Below are positions 9,146-17,932 of a stretch of 64,000 nt of DNA, piece after piece (the first letter of the stretch is position 1; every line of letters begins with the position of its first letter). The notes under the pieces were generated by a model. That model had not been told where the DNA came from, did no database searches, and was given only the letters and a program-made list of their open reading frames with translations. The stretch spans positions 46,449-110,448 of the forward strand of contig NZ_JACJHR010000026.1 of the NCBI RefSeq assembly GCF_014174495.1. The letters run 5' to 3'. Origin of the DNA: Amycolatopsis echigonensis. GTDB lineage: Bacteria; Actinomycetota; Actinomycetes; Mycobacteriales; Pseudonocardiaceae. Both the position numbers and the translations under genes were made by a program.

Positions 9146-10074
9146 TTGACTCCTCCGTCCACGGAGAACGCGCGGAACATCAGCCGCAGCGCGAACGTGG
9201 CGACGATCATCGTCAGGATGACCACCACGACGCCCATCGCGGACGACTGTCCGATGTCGAAGCCCTCGAACGCGCGCTGGTAGATGTAGAACGGCAGGTT
9301 CGTGCTGGCCGTGCCCGGACCGCCTTGCGTCATCAGGAAGATCGCGTCGAAACTGTTCACGATGTAGATCGCGCCGAGCAGCGTGGCCAGTTGCAGGAAC
9401 CGCGACAGATGCGGCAGCGTGATCGACACGAAGGTGCGCCAGCGGCTCGCGCCGTCCACCGACGCCGCCTCCAGCACCTCCTTCGACTGGCTCTGCAGCC
9501 CGGCGAGGATCAGCAGCGTCATGAACGGCGTCCACTGCCAGATGATCTGCGCCATCACCGCGGCCAGCGGGAACTGCGAAAGCCAGTCCGTGTCCGTGCC
9601 GAACACGAAATGCAGCAGCCCGTACGTCGGGTCGAACATTGTCGTCTTCCACAGCAGCGCACCGGCCGCCGGGAGGATCAGGAACGGTGTGATCAGCAGC
9701 GTCCGGACAAAGCCGCGACCGAAGAACTTCCGGTCCAGCAGGACGGCGAGCCCGAGCCCGAGCAACAGCGAAAGGAACACGCAAACCACGGTGAGCACCA
9801 CTGTGTTCAGCAGCGCGCCGAGGAACGTCGTGTCGGTGAAGACGTCGATGTAGTTGCGGAACCCGACGAAATGCCGCGAGCCCGGCCGCACCAGGTTCCA
9901 CGACTGGAACGAGTAGAACACGGTGAGCAGGAAGGGAATCTGCGTCACCGCGATCACGAAGATCAGCGCGGGCAGCAGCGGCAGCCGTCGTTTCCCGGCC
10001 GAACCGGTCACTTTCCTCGCAGCGGGCTTCACGGTCGCCGGCGCGGTTCCGGCGGGGACGGAGAGGGTGCTCAT
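9142..10074 (-). CDS. Sugar ABC transporter permease (MalF/SmoF-like)
   Basis: A 310-residue permease with about six membrane segments after a short basic N-terminal tail. The EAA motif reads EVLEAASVDGASRWRTFVSITLP. It resembles the first permease of sugar and sugar-alcohol importers. Its ATG overlaps the stop of the binding-protein gene (ATGA), and its own stop overlaps the next permease start, so the binding-protein and permease genes are tightly coupled. Confidence 0.92.
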   Translation of the reverse strand: MSTLSVPAGTAPATVKPAARKVTGSAGKRRLPLLPALIFVIAVTQIPFLLTVFYSFQSWNLVRPGSRHFVGFRNYIDVFTDTTFLGALLNTVVLTVVCVFLSLLLGLGLAVLLDRKFFGRGFVRTLLITPFLILPAAGALLWKTTMFDPTYGLLHFVFGTDTDWLSQFPLAAVMAQIIWQWTPFMTLLILAGLQSQSKEVLEAASVDGASRWRTFVSITLPHLSRFLQLATLLGAIYIVNSFDAIFLMTQGGPGTASTNLPFYIYQRAFEGFDIGQSSAMGVVVVILTMIVATFALRLMFRAFSVDGGVK

Positions 10075-11411
10075 CGCTGCACCTCCTGATAGGACTTTCC
10101 GACGGATTCCGCGTATTTCTGCGATTGCGCGAGCGCGTCGGCGACGGAGGTCTGACCGGCGATCGCGGCGGACAGCTGCTGGCTCACCCGGGTGCCGAGG
10201 TCCTGGAACTCCGGGATCCCGACGAACTGGATGCCCGGGTACGGCACCGGGTTCGCCATCGTCTTCTGCTGGTTGGCCGCCGCGATGCCGTCCAGCGTCG
10301 GCTGGGCGTAGGCCTTCGCGGCTTCCTTGTACTGCGGGATCTCATAGGTCGACTTGCGCGTGCCCGGCGGCACCCGGTTCCAGCCGTAGGTCTCGCCGAC
10401 CTTCTTCGCGTACTCCTTGTTCGTCATCCACGCCATGAACTTCCAGGCGTCGTCCTTGTTCTTGCCGACCTTCGGAATGCCCAGCGCCCAGGTGTAGAGC
10501 CAGCCGCTCGCCTGGGTCTTCTCCACCGGAGCGGCGGCGTAGCCGTTCTTGCCGACGACGTGGCTGGTCTTCGGGTCTTCCGTGGTGCCGGTCATCGACG
10601 TGGCGTCGTACCACATCGCCGCGTTGCCCTGGGCGTACTTCGTGCCGCATTCGGTGAACCCGGCGCTGGAAGCGCCGACCTCGCCGTGTTCGCGCAGCAG
10701 GTTCACGTAGAAGTTAGCCGCCTGGGTGAACTCCGGGCTGGTCAGCTTCGCGTTCCAGTTCTTGTCGAACCATTGCGCGCCGAAGGTGTTCGCCACCGTC
10801 GTGAACGGCGCGAGGCTCTCGCCCCAGCCCGGCTTGCCACGCAGGCAGATCCCGGCTACACCGGCCTTCTTGTCGTCGAGTTTCGCGGCGAAATCGGCGA
10901 TCTGCTCCCACGTCGGATGCGCCGGCATGTTCAGCCCGGCCTTCTGGAACAGGTCCTTGCGATAGACCACAAAGGACGATTCGCCGTAGAACGGCACCGC
11001 GTACATCTGGTTCTCATACGACAGCGACTGCCGGATGCTCGGGATGAAGTCGGCTTCGTCGTACCCCGGCGTCGCCTTCATGTGCGGTTCGAGGTTCTCC
11101 AGCCAGCCGTTGGCCGCCCATTGCGGAGCCTCGTAATTGCTGATCATCACCACGTCGAACTCGCCGCCCTGGGTGGCGGTGGACGCGGTGATCTTCGCCC
11201 TTGCCTCGTTTTCCGGCAGGGAGACGAACTTGAGCTTGATCCCGGGGTTGGCCTGCTCGAACTCGCCCTTGAGCGAGATGGCGTCCTTCATCTGCGGATT
11301 GGACACGATCGCGACGACCAGTGTCCGCCCGCCGGTGCCGAGCGCCCCGGCTCCGGCGCATCCCGTCACTAACAACGCTGTCGCGGCCAGGAGGCACAGG
11401 AGTTTACGCAC
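10071..11411 (-). CDS. Extracellular sugar-binding lipoprotein of the ABC importer
   Basis: About 446 residues. The N-terminus has a short signal sequence with a lipobox LVTGC, the cysteine near residue 18, so the protein should be tethered to the outer face of the membrane. The body fits the type 1 extracellular solute-binding family: VAIVSNPQM opening strand, ANPGIKLKFVSLP, and the aromatic-rich WLYTWALGIPK region. The GTG at 11411 is chosen because GGAGG sits eight bases upstream; two earlier GTG codons are in frame. The start overlaps the last codons of the dehydrogenase gene by eight bases. Resemblance to sorbitol/mannitol-binding proteins and the dehydrogenase neighbour suggest a polyol ligand; this is inference. 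Confidence 0.88.
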   Translation of the reverse strand: MRKLLCLLAATALLVTGCAGAGALGTGGRTLVVAIVSNPQMKDAISLKGEFEQANPGIKLKFVSLPENEARAKITASTATQGGEFDVVMISNYEAPQWAANGWLENLEPHMKATPGYDEADFIPSIRQSLSYENQMYAVPFYGESSFVVYRKDLFQKAGLNMPAHPTWEQIADFAAKLDDKKAGVAGICLRGKPGWGESLAPFTTVANTFGAQWFDKNWNAKLTSPEFTQAANFYVNLLREHGEVGASSAGFTECGTKYAQGNAAMWYDATSMTGTTEDPKTSHVVGKNGYAAAPVEKTQASGWLYTWALGIPKVGKNKDDAWKFMAWMTNKEYAKKVGETYGWNRVPPGTRKSTYEIPQYKEAAKAYAQPTLDGIAAANQQKTMANPVPYPGIQFVGIPEFQDLGTRVSQQLSAAIAGQTSVADALAQSQKYAESVGKSYQEVQR

Positions 11412-12411
11412 CGCCACCACCTCCGGGCAGCACCTGGATCTTGAGGCCGGACCCGCTGCGCATCTTCGCCAGCGCCTCGGGGTACTGCTCGAGCGGAAGC
11501 GTGTCGGTGATCAGCGCTTCGGTGTCGATGTAGCCGTTCGCGACCAGGTCGAGCGCGTTGCCGTAGCTGTTCAGCACGGCCATCGAACCGACGATGGTGA
11601 TTTCGTCGTTGTAGATGCGGAAGGGCGAAAGCGCGACACGTGCTTCGGCCGGGGCGACCCCGAACACGAGCAACCGGCCACCGCGGTGAAGCGCGTTGAA
11701 CGCGGCCTCGATGGCGGGTGCCGCGCCAGTGCAGTCCACCGCGGCGTCGAAGCGCTCCTCGTCCAATTCGGACACATCGGAGGCCACCGCGGTCGCGCCG
11801 AGGTCGGTCGCGCGAGGCAGCCGTGCGGCGTTGCGGTCGACCATCGTCACGTGCGCGCCCGCACGGAGCAGCAGCTGCTGCATGATCAGGCCCATCGTGC
11901 CCGCGCCGACCACGAGGAAACGTTCGCCCGCCTCCACGCCGATCCGGCGCACGCCGTGCACCGCACAGGAAACGGGTTCGACCAGCGCGCCCTGTTCCCA
12001 GGTCATCGAGTCGGGCATCCGGTAGCAGGTGTCGGCGGGCACCGCGACGTACTCGGCGAACGCGCCGTTGACCGTGTCGCCGGTGGCGTTCCAGTTCGCG
12101 CAGAGGTTGCCGTGCCCGGAACGGCACGGGGTGCAGTATCCGCAGTAGATCGACGGGTCGACCGCGACCCGGTCGCCGAGCTTCCACTCGGCGGGCACGT
12201 CCGCGCCGAGTTCGACGATCTCCCCGGAGAACTCGTGCCCGGGAACGATGGGATACGGGGTCGGCGGGAAGTGGCCGTCGGCGATGTGCAGGTCCGTGCC
12301 GCAGATCCCGCAGGCACCCACCTTCACGACGACCTGGCGCTCCCCGGGCTTCGGATCGGGAACCTCGCCGACCCGGATCTCCCCGGGCCGGTCCACGATC
12401 GCGGCGCGCAT
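11404..12411 (-). CDS. Zinc-dependent medium-chain dehydrogenase (polyol dehydrogenase-like)
   Basis: A 335-residue alcohol/sorbitol dehydrogenase. The catalytic zinc site is visible as CGICGTD with Cys34 or nearby, GHEFSGEIVELG and a downstream Glu (LVEPVSCAVHG). The structural zinc cysteines are in YCGYCTPCRSGHGNLC. The Rossmann motif is VVGAGTMGL. It heads the operon that encodes the sugar ABC importer, so it probably oxidises the imported sugar alcohol to a ketose or a similar product. A good GGAAGG ribosome binding site precedes the ATG. Expression is likely controlled by the divergent SorC-type regulator through the operators at 12431-12548. Confidence 0.9.
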   Translation of the reverse strand: MRAAIVDRPGEIRVGEVPDPKPGERQVVVKVGACGICGTDLHIADGHFPPTPYPIVPGHEFSGEIVELGADVPAEWKLGDRVAVDPSIYCGYCTPCRSGHGNLCANWNATGDTVNGAFAEYVAVPADTCYRMPDSMTWEQGALVEPVSCAVHGVRRIGVEAGERFLVVGAGTMGLIMQQLLLRAGAHVTMVDRNAARLPRATDLGATAVASDVSELDEERFDAAVDCTGAAPAIEAAFNALHRGGRLLVFGVAPAEARVALSPFRIYNDEITIVGSMAVLNSYGNALDLVANGYIDTEALITDTLPLEQYPEALAKMRSGSGLKIQVLPGGGGGA

Positions 12412-12430
12412 GCGTCATCACCTTCCAAGG

Positions 12431-12444
12431 TGCTCATTTGAGCG
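12431..12444. promoter_or_regulatory. Operator candidate 1 for the SorC-type regulator
   Basis: TGCTCA (12431-12436), TT, TGAGCG (12439-12444): an inverted repeat with one mismatch, 20 bases upstream of the dehydrogenase start. The same half-site recurs at 12516 and 12535, so this is probably where the regulator controls the ABC operon. Confidence 0.6.
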
Positions 12445-12515
12445 ATTTTGACTTATGCCGTAGTAACATGCGTAGGCATTAGAGGCCGCAACCTGGGGAT
12501 CCGTCAACCAGCAAA

Positions 12516-12529
12516 GCTCATTTTTGCGC
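12516..12529. promoter_or_regulatory. Degenerate operator candidate 2 for the SorC-type regulator
   Basis: GCTCATTTTTGCGC repeats the left half of the other two sites (GCTCAT) but its right half is decayed. It lies 6 bases before the full palindrome at 12535, which may allow cooperative binding. Confidence 0.35.
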
Positions 12530-12548
12530 TATCCTGCTCATGTGAGCA
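12530..12548 (+). promoter_or_regulatory. -10 element and operator candidate 3 over a leaderless start
   Basis: TATCCT (12530-12535) fits an actinobacterial -10 element and lies seven bases before the GTG at 12542, so transcription may start at the start codon itself. The palindrome TGCTCA (12535-12540), TG, TGAGCA (12543-12548) covers that start, which would give direct autorepression. No ribosome binding site precedes the GTG, consistent with a leaderless mRNA. Confidence 0.5.
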
Positions 12549-13525
12549 GGAAAAAGGGGTCACCGCCGCTGACCGAGACGCTGTTGCTGGCGACCATGGC
12601 CAGGCGGTTCTACGTGCAGGGCGCCTCGAAGCTGGAGATCGCCGAGGAGTTCGGCGTGAGCCGCTTCAAGGTCGCGCGGATGCTGGACACGGCGCTCGAA
12701 AGCGGGCTGGTGCGGATCGAGTTCGACCTGCCCGCGCCGATCGACGTCGAACTGTCCGACGACATCCGCCGCGCCTACCGGCTGGACCGCGTGCTCGTGC
12801 TCGAACGAGCAGCCGAGAAGGAACCGAGGGAGATCGTCCGCACGAAGGTCGGCGCGCTGGCCGCCCGGCTGCTGGAGGAGATCGCCACCCCGGACGACGT
12901 CATCGGGCTGTCCTGGGCGCGGTCGGTCAACGCGATGACCGAGGCGATCCGGACCCTGCCGCGCTGCCCGATCGTGCAGTTGTGCGGAGTGCAGGCGGGG
13001 ATGGACATGCGCGGCCGTTCGGTGGAGACGGTCAGCCGCGTGACGTCGGTGTCCGGCGGCGATTCGTACCCGATTTTCGGCCCGCTCGTCCTGCCCGACC
13101 GGCGGACCACCGAGATCCTGCGGCACCAGCCGGGCATCGCGGAAACGTTCGCGCAGTTCGGGAAACTCACCAAGGCCGTGGTGAGCATCGGTTCGTGGGA
13201 GGCCGGGGAGTCCACTGTGTACGACGCCCTGGACGAGGCCGAACGCGCCGCCATCGCCGCCCGGGGCGCGACCGCCGAGGTCGCCGCGCGGCTGTTCGAC
13301 GCGGACGGCAACTCGCTCGGCACCGGACTGGCGCACCACGTGCTCGCGATCAGCCACGAGGAGCTGATGGCGGTCCCCGAGGTGATCGCGATCGGTTACA
13401 GCCGGCCGAAAGCCGAGGCCGTGGACGCCGTGCTGCGGTCCGGGCTGGTGTCGACACTGGTCACCGACGCCGCGGCGGCCGTACCGCTGCTCGAACTAGC
13501 GCGAGCGAGGCCGTTGCCCTCGTGA
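12542..13525 (+). CDS. SorC/DeoR-family sugar-responsive transcriptional regulator
   Basis: About 327 residues. An N-terminal helix-turn-helix (KLEIAEEFGVSRFKVARMLDTALESGLVRI, residues 25-55) is followed by a sugar-binding domain of the SorC type, with the conserved stretch GLSWARSVNAM, a GLVS near the end and a final helix. Such proteins bind a phosphorylated sugar or polyol and control the adjacent operon. The GTG start at 12542 was chosen; an in-frame codon at 12524 lies upstream of the predicted promoter. It is divergent from the dehydrogenase-ABC operon with shared operator repeats. Its last 130 bases overlap the convergent HxlR gene on the other strand. Confidence 0.87.
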   Translation: MSRKKGSPPLTETLLLATMARRFYVQGASKLEIAEEFGVSRFKVARMLDTALESGLVRIEFDLPAPIDVELSDDIRRAYRLDRVLVLERAAEKEPREIVRTKVGALAARLLEEIATPDDVIGLSWARSVNAMTEAIRTLPRCPIVQLCGVQAGMDMRGRSVETVSRVTSVSGGDSYPIFGPLVLPDRRTTEILRHQPGIAETFAQFGKLTKAVVSIGSWEAGESTVYDALDEAERAAIAARGATAEVAARLFDADGNSLGTGLAHHVLAISHEELMAVPEVIAIGYSRPKAEAVDAVLRSGLVSTLVTDAAAAVPLLELARARPLPS

Positions 13526-13833
13526 GCTAGCTGCGCTTCGAGCACCTGATCGCCGTATTCCGCCGCCCAGCGCCCGAATCCCTCGATCGGCCCGAGGAAA
13601 CTCACCCCGAGTTCGGTGAGCTGATATGCCCCCGAAGCGCGCTCGACGAGCCCGTCGCGTTCCAGCTTGCGCACCGCCTCGGTGAGCACCTTCGCGCTGA
13701 TCCCGCCGATGCGCGTGCGCAGCTCGCCGTGCCGCAGCGGGCCGTTCTTCAACGCCCACAGCACGACCGGATGCCACGTGTTGCCCACCAGGTCGAATGC
13801 GAGCCGGGTGCGGCAGTCGGCGATGAACTCCAT
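13396..13833 (-). CDS. HxlR-family winged-helix regulator
   Basis: A 145-residue HxlR/MarR-like regulator. The domain begins MEFIADCRTRLAFDLVGNTWHPVVLWAL and carries the family signature GPLRHGELRTRIGGISAKVLTEAVRKLERDGLV. It lacks the usual N-terminal cysteine that senses oxidants, although Cys7 is present in ADCRTR. The recognisable family region ends near EYGDQVLEAQL; the last 40-50 residues are Ala/Ser/Thr-rich and are encoded antisense to the end of the SorC gene, so the real protein may have an extended tail. It is divergent from the dinucleotide-binding gene at 13907 with 73 bases between the starts, and probably controls it. Confidence 0.8.
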   Translation of the reverse strand: MEFIADCRTRLAFDLVGNTWHPVVLWALKNGPLRHGELRTRIGGISAKVLTEAVRKLERDGLVERASGAYQLTELGVSFLGPIEGFGRWAAEYGDQVLEAQLAHEGNGLARASSSSGTAAAASVTSVDTSPDRSTASTASAFGRL

Positions 13834-13906
13834 AGTTACCTTTCGGTTCCTGCCGTGGTCCATAACGTCGCTTCCGTACAACCACGCGACGACAGGAGAC
13901 CTTCCC

Positions 13907-14488
13907 ATGCGCATCGCCCTCTTCGGCACCGGCGGCATGGCGTCCGCCCTCGGCGGCCAATGGACCCGGCACGACCTGACCGTGTCCGGCCGCTCCCCTT
14001 CGCACGCCGCCGCCCTGGCAGCGGAACTCGGTGCGGAGGTTCTGTCTTGGGCCGACGCCGCCGCCCGAGCGGACGCCATTCTGCTGGCCGTCCCCACCAC
14101 CGCCCTCGAAGCCCTGCTCACTCCCCTCGACCTGTCCGGCAAAGTCCTGATCGACTGCACCAACACGCCCGGCGCGACCGGCGAACCGATGGCCGCTCGC
14201 ATCGCCGGATACGCCCCGGGTGCATCGGTGGTGAAGGCGTTCAACCTCGCGCACGTGGACGTCTGGCGGATGACCCCGCCGCTGTTCGAAGGCCGCCCGC
14301 TCGGCGTCCCGCTCTGTGGTGCCCCGGAGGCTGTCGCCGTGGCCACTGAGTTGGTCCGAGACGTCGGCTGCACTCCCCTGCCCGCTGGCGGACTGGACCG
14401 AGCCGCCCTGCTGGAAGCCGCGGCCGGGCTGGCGATCGGCCTGTGGTTCGACGGCCTGGACGCGCGATCCATGCTCATGAGCGCCTGA
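13907..14488 (+). CDS. NAD(P)-binding protein, F420-dependent NADP reductase-like
   Basis: A 193-residue Rossmann protein. The dinucleotide motif GTGGMA lies at residues 7-12 after the strand MRIALF. The segment AILLAVPTTALEALL and the run VLIDCTNTPG match the NADPH-dependent F420 reductase/ProC-like N-terminal domain. The C-terminal dimerisation helices of true oxidoreductases are short here. The ATG at 13907 has ACAGGAG upstream. It is divergent from an HxlR regulator, a common arrangement for small reductases induced by reactive quinones or aldehydes. Which cofactor it uses cannot be told from sequence alone. Confidence 0.8.
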   Translation: MRIALFGTGGMASALGGQWTRHDLTVSGRSPSHAAALAAELGAEVLSWADAAARADAILLAVPTTALEALLTPLDLSGKVLIDCTNTPGATGEPMAARIAGYAPGASVVKAFNLAHVDVWRMTPPLFEGRPLGVPLCGAPEAVAVATELVRDVGCTPLPAGGLDRAALLEAAAGLAIGLWFDGLDARSMLMSA

Positions 14489-14624
14489 ATCGCCTGTCAC
14501 GACCGACTGCGCACGCATTTCTGTCCACAGTGGATTCGCGGTCACTCGTGCGGCCGCTCCCGCGTTACCGCCGACCCTGAGCGACCAGAGCTGACCTCAG
14601 GGTCGAATTGGGTGGTTTCACCGG

Positions 14625-15287
14625 ATGCCCGAGTCGCCGATCGGCCGCGAAACTGGCCCGGTGACTCGGGTTTCCCCGCGATGGCGGCAAACAGTGGTAT
14701 GGCTCCACGTAATCTCGTCAGTAGCATGGATGAGCCAGGCGCTCTCCCTGTGCGTGCTGACGCTGGTCGCGCTCGACGGACACCACGCGGGCCCGGCGAT
14801 GCTCATGGCCAAACGGCTCGACGCCGTGCTGCTCGCGCCCATGGCGAACACCGCCGCGTTCACCGGTCTGCTTCTCGCCGGAGCCACCGCCTGGGGTTTC
14901 TTCCGGCATTGGTGGGTTCTGGTCAAATTCGGCCTGACGCTCATCCAGCTGTACGCCGGGATTTTCCTGCTCTCTCCTGCTCTCACCCAGGCCGCCGCGA
15001 CCGCCGTACCGGTGTGGCAGCTAGCCGCGGGCAGTGCGCTGATGGCGAGCGGATTGGCGTTCCAGGTCTGGATTTCGGTCGCCAAGCCGTGGTCGCGCAC
15101 GCCGTGGTCCACCGCCGCCAAACCGCGGCCCGCGCCCACCTGGGTGTTCACCGCCGGGCTGGCCGCGCCGATCGCGGACACCGCCGCCGGGATCGCGCTC
15201 GGCTACCCGATGCCCGCGTTCTCGCTGATCATGCTCGCCGTGCTGCTCGTCCGGCGACCGGAAACCCGGCTGCTCAGAGCTGGTTGA
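14625..15287 (+). CDS. Four- to five-span integral membrane protein of unknown function
   Basis: A 220-residue membrane protein with hydrophobic segments near residues 24-46, 66-90, 98-120, 128-148 and 190-208. An early His in WLHVISSVAWM and others recall the DUF2269/CopD-like four-helix families, but I cannot assign it firmly. Start at ATG 14625; a GTG at 14661 is an alternative that shortens the cytoplasmic tail. The stop overlaps the convergent helicase gene by 14 bases. Nothing in the neighbourhood hints at a role. Confidence 0.6.
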   Translation: MPESPIGRETGPVTRVSPRWRQTVVWLHVISSVAWMSQALSLCVLTLVALDGHHAGPAMLMAKRLDAVLLAPMANTAAFTGLLLAGATAWGFFRHWWVLVKFGLTLIQLYAGIFLLSPALTQAAATAVPVWQLAAGSALMASGLAFQVWISVAKPWSRTPWSTAAKPRPAPTWVFTAGLAAPIADTAAGIALGYPMPAFSLIMLAVLLVRRPETRLLRAG

Positions 15288-17778
15288 CGTCCACGATCCG
15301 GACCACCGCGCTGCCCGCCTCGTCCGAGGCGCGCAAATCGACCTCCGCGCTGATCCCCCAGTCGTGGTCGCCAGCCGGATCGTCGAAGATCTGCCGCACC
15401 CGCCAGAGATCCGGCTCCTGCTCGATCAGCAGCAAAGCCGGACCGCGCGCGTCCGGGCCGATCCCGAGCGAATCGTGCTCGTCGAAGTAGTCCTCGATCG
15501 CGTCTTCCCACGCGTCCGCGTCCCAACCGGAGGCGGCGTCCAGCGCGCCCAGCTCGTCGTACGCCCGGCGCGAAGCCAGCTCCACCCGGCGGAACAACTC
15601 GTTGCGCACCAGCACGCGGAAGGCCCGCTCGTTGCGCGTGACCGCGGGCGGCTCGGGCGGCGGCCGGTGCGAGACCGGGCCTTCCTCGTCCGGATGCCGC
15701 AGCGCTTCCCATTCGTCCAGCAGGCTCGAGTCGACTTGGCGCACCAGTTCGCCGAGCCATTCGATGAGGTCCTGCAGCGATTCGGTTTTCGCCTCGTCCG
15801 GCACGGTGTGCCGCAACGCGTCGTAAGTGTCGGCGAGGTAGCGCAGCACCAAACCCTCAGAACGCGCGAGCTGATAGAAGCCCACGTATTCCACGAAGTT
15901 CATCGCGCGCTCGTACATATCGCGCACCACCGACTTCGGCGACAGCTCGTAATCCGCCACCCACGGGTGTCCGGCGCGATAGGACTGATAAGCCGCGTTA
16001 AGCAGCTCCTCCAACGGTTTCGGGTACGTGACGGATTCGAGAAGCTCCATCCGCTCGTCGTACTCGATGCCCTCGGCCTTCATCGCCTGCACGGCTTCAC
16101 CGCGCGCCTTGAACTGCTGCTGCGACAACACCGGCCGCGGGTTGTCCACCGTGGATTCCACAATGGACACCACGTCCAGCGCGTACGACGGCGATTCCAT
16201 GTCCAGCAGTTCGATCGCGGCCAGCGCGAACGGCGAAAGCGGCTGGTTCAACGCGAAATCGAACTGCAGGTCGACGGTCAGGCGGACGATGCGTCCCTCG
16301 GCGTCCGGTTCGGGCAGCCTTTCCACGACGCCGGCAGCGAGCAGCGAACGATAGATCTCGATCGCCCGCAGGATCAGCTTCCGCTGCGTCGGACGGTCCG
16401 AATGGTTGTCCTCGAGCAGATGCCGCATCGCGTCGAACGCGTTGCCCGGCCGCGAAATCACGTTCAGCAGCATCGAGTGGCTGACCTGGAAGCTGGACGT
16501 GAGCGGTTCCGGCTCGGCCGCGATCAGCCGGTCGAACGTGCTCTCGGTCCAGTTGACGAAGCCCTCCGGCGCTTTCTTCCGGACGATCTTCTTTTTCTTC
16601 TTCGGGTCGTCGCCCGCCTTCTCCAGCGCCTTCGCGTTCTCCACCACGTGGTCCGGGGCCTGCACGACCACGTAACCGTCGGTGTCGTACCCGGCCCGGC
16701 CGGCGCGTCCGGCGATCTGGTGGAACTCGCGCGCCTTCAGATGCCGCTGCCGCACGCCGTCGTATTTCGTCAGCGCCGAGAACACCACCGTGCGGATCGG
16801 CACGTTGATGCCGACGCCGAGGGTGTCCGTCCCGCAGATCACCTTCAGCAGGCCGGACTGCGCGAGCGTTTCGACCAGCCGGCGGTACTTCGGCAGCATG
16901 CCCGCGTGGTGCACGCCGATGCCGTGCCGCACGAGCCGCGAAAGCGTCTTGCCGAACCCGGCGGAGAACCGGAAGTCGCCGAGCAGGTCGGCGATCGCCT
17001 CCTTCTCCGCCTTGGTCGTGACGTTGATGCTCATCAGCGTCTGCGCCCGCTCGATGGCCGCGGCCTGCGAGAAATGCACGACATACACCGGTGCCTGGCC
17101 GCCGTTGAGCAGCTCGGACATCGTCTCGTGCAGCGGCGTGAGCGCGTACCGGAAGGTGAGCGGCACCGGCCGCTGCGCCGACGTGACCACCGCGGTCGGC
17201 CGCCCGGTCCGCCGGGTCAGGTCCTTTTCGAAGAACGAAACGTCGCCGAGCGTGGCCGACATGAGCACGAACTGCGCGTTCGGCAGCTCGATCAGCGGGA
17301 CCTGCCACGCCCAGCCGCGGTCCGGTTCCGAATAGAAGTGGAACTCGTCCGCGACGACCTGGCCGACCGGGGCGTCGGCACCGTCGCGCAACGCGATGTT
17401 CGCCAAGATTTCCGCGGTGCAGCAGATGATCGGAGCATCGGCGTTGACGCTCGAATCGCCGGTCATCATGCCGACCTGGTCGGCCCCGAAGATGTCGATG
17501 AGCTGGAAGAACTTCTCCGAGACGAGGGCCTTGATCGGCGCGGTGTAAAAACTGCGTTTGCCGTGCGCGAGCGCGGTGAAGTGCGCGCCGACCGCCACGA
17601 GGCTTTTGCCGGAGCCGGTCGGCGTCGACAGGATGACGTTGGCCCCGGAGACGACCTCGATCACCGCCTCCTCCTGCGCCGGGTACAACTCGATGCCCCG
17701 CTCCGCCGTCCACGTCGTGAAGGCTTCGAACAGGGCATCTGCGTCGGGATCCGCTGGCAGGAGGTCGGTGAGAGTCAT
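15274..17778 (-). CDS. DEAD/DEAH-box helicase with C-terminal DUF3516 domain
   Basis: An 834-residue superfamily 2 helicase. Walker A reads STPTGSGKS at 51-59, motif II is DEFH at 144-147, motif III is SAT at 174-176 and motif VI is HQIAGRAGRAGYD around 425-440. The family is Ski2/Mtr4-like, and the long C-terminal half corresponds to DUF3516, found in actinobacteria. A lysine run (DPKKKKKIVRKK) precedes that domain. The ATG at 17778 fits the start of homology; upstream in-frame codons would add 108 low-quality residues. RNA or structured nucleic acid unwinding is the family role; the precise substrate is unknown. Confidence 0.9.
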   Translation of the reverse strand: MTLTDLLPADPDADALFEAFTTWTAERGIELYPAQEEAVIEVVSGANVILSTPTGSGKSLVAVGAHFTALAHGKRSFYTAPIKALVSEKFFQLIDIFGADQVGMMTGDSSVNADAPIICCTAEILANIALRDGADAPVGQVVADEFHFYSEPDRGWAWQVPLIELPNAQFVLMSATLGDVSFFEKDLTRRTGRPTAVVTSAQRPVPLTFRYALTPLHETMSELLNGGQAPVYVVHFSQAAAIERAQTLMSINVTTKAEKEAIADLLGDFRFSAGFGKTLSRLVRHGIGVHHAGMLPKYRRLVETLAQSGLLKVICGTDTLGVGINVPIRTVVFSALTKYDGVRQRHLKAREFHQIAGRAGRAGYDTDGYVVVQAPDHVVENAKALEKAGDDPKKKKKIVRKKAPEGFVNWTESTFDRLIAAEPEPLTSSFQVSHSMLLNVISRPGNAFDAMRHLLEDNHSDRPTQRKLILRAIEIYRSLLAAGVVERLPEPDAEGRIVRLTVDLQFDFALNQPLSPFALAAIELLDMESPSYALDVVSIVESTVDNPRPVLSQQQFKARGEAVQAMKAEGIEYDERMELLESVTYPKPLEELLNAAYQSYRAGHPWVADYELSPKSVVRDMYERAMNFVEYVGFYQLARSEGLVLRYLADTYDALRHTVPDEAKTESLQDLIEWLGELVRQVDSSLLDEWEALRHPDEEGPVSHRPPPEPPAVTRNERAFRVLVRNELFRRVELASRRAYDELGALDAASGWDADAWEDAIEDYFDEHDSLGIGPDARGPALLLIEQEPDLWRVRQIFDDPAGDHDWGISAEVDLRASDEAGSAVVRIVDVNQL

Positions 17779-17932
17779 CGCGGCACCTATCGTGCCATCC
17801 CGGGCCCGGCCGCAGGTGCAGGGGAGATCGCGGGCCCTTGCCCTAACCCGTAGGCTTCCGGTACCGCGCGTCGCCGGAGGGGCCACAGGCAGGCGGGCGC
17901 GCACACGGGCGGTACTCGCGGAGGATTCGGCA

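Noticed and set aside
15364..17853. 829-codon plus-strand frame opposite the helicase gene
   Set aside because: Antisense shadow; the minus-strand frame has all helicase motifs.
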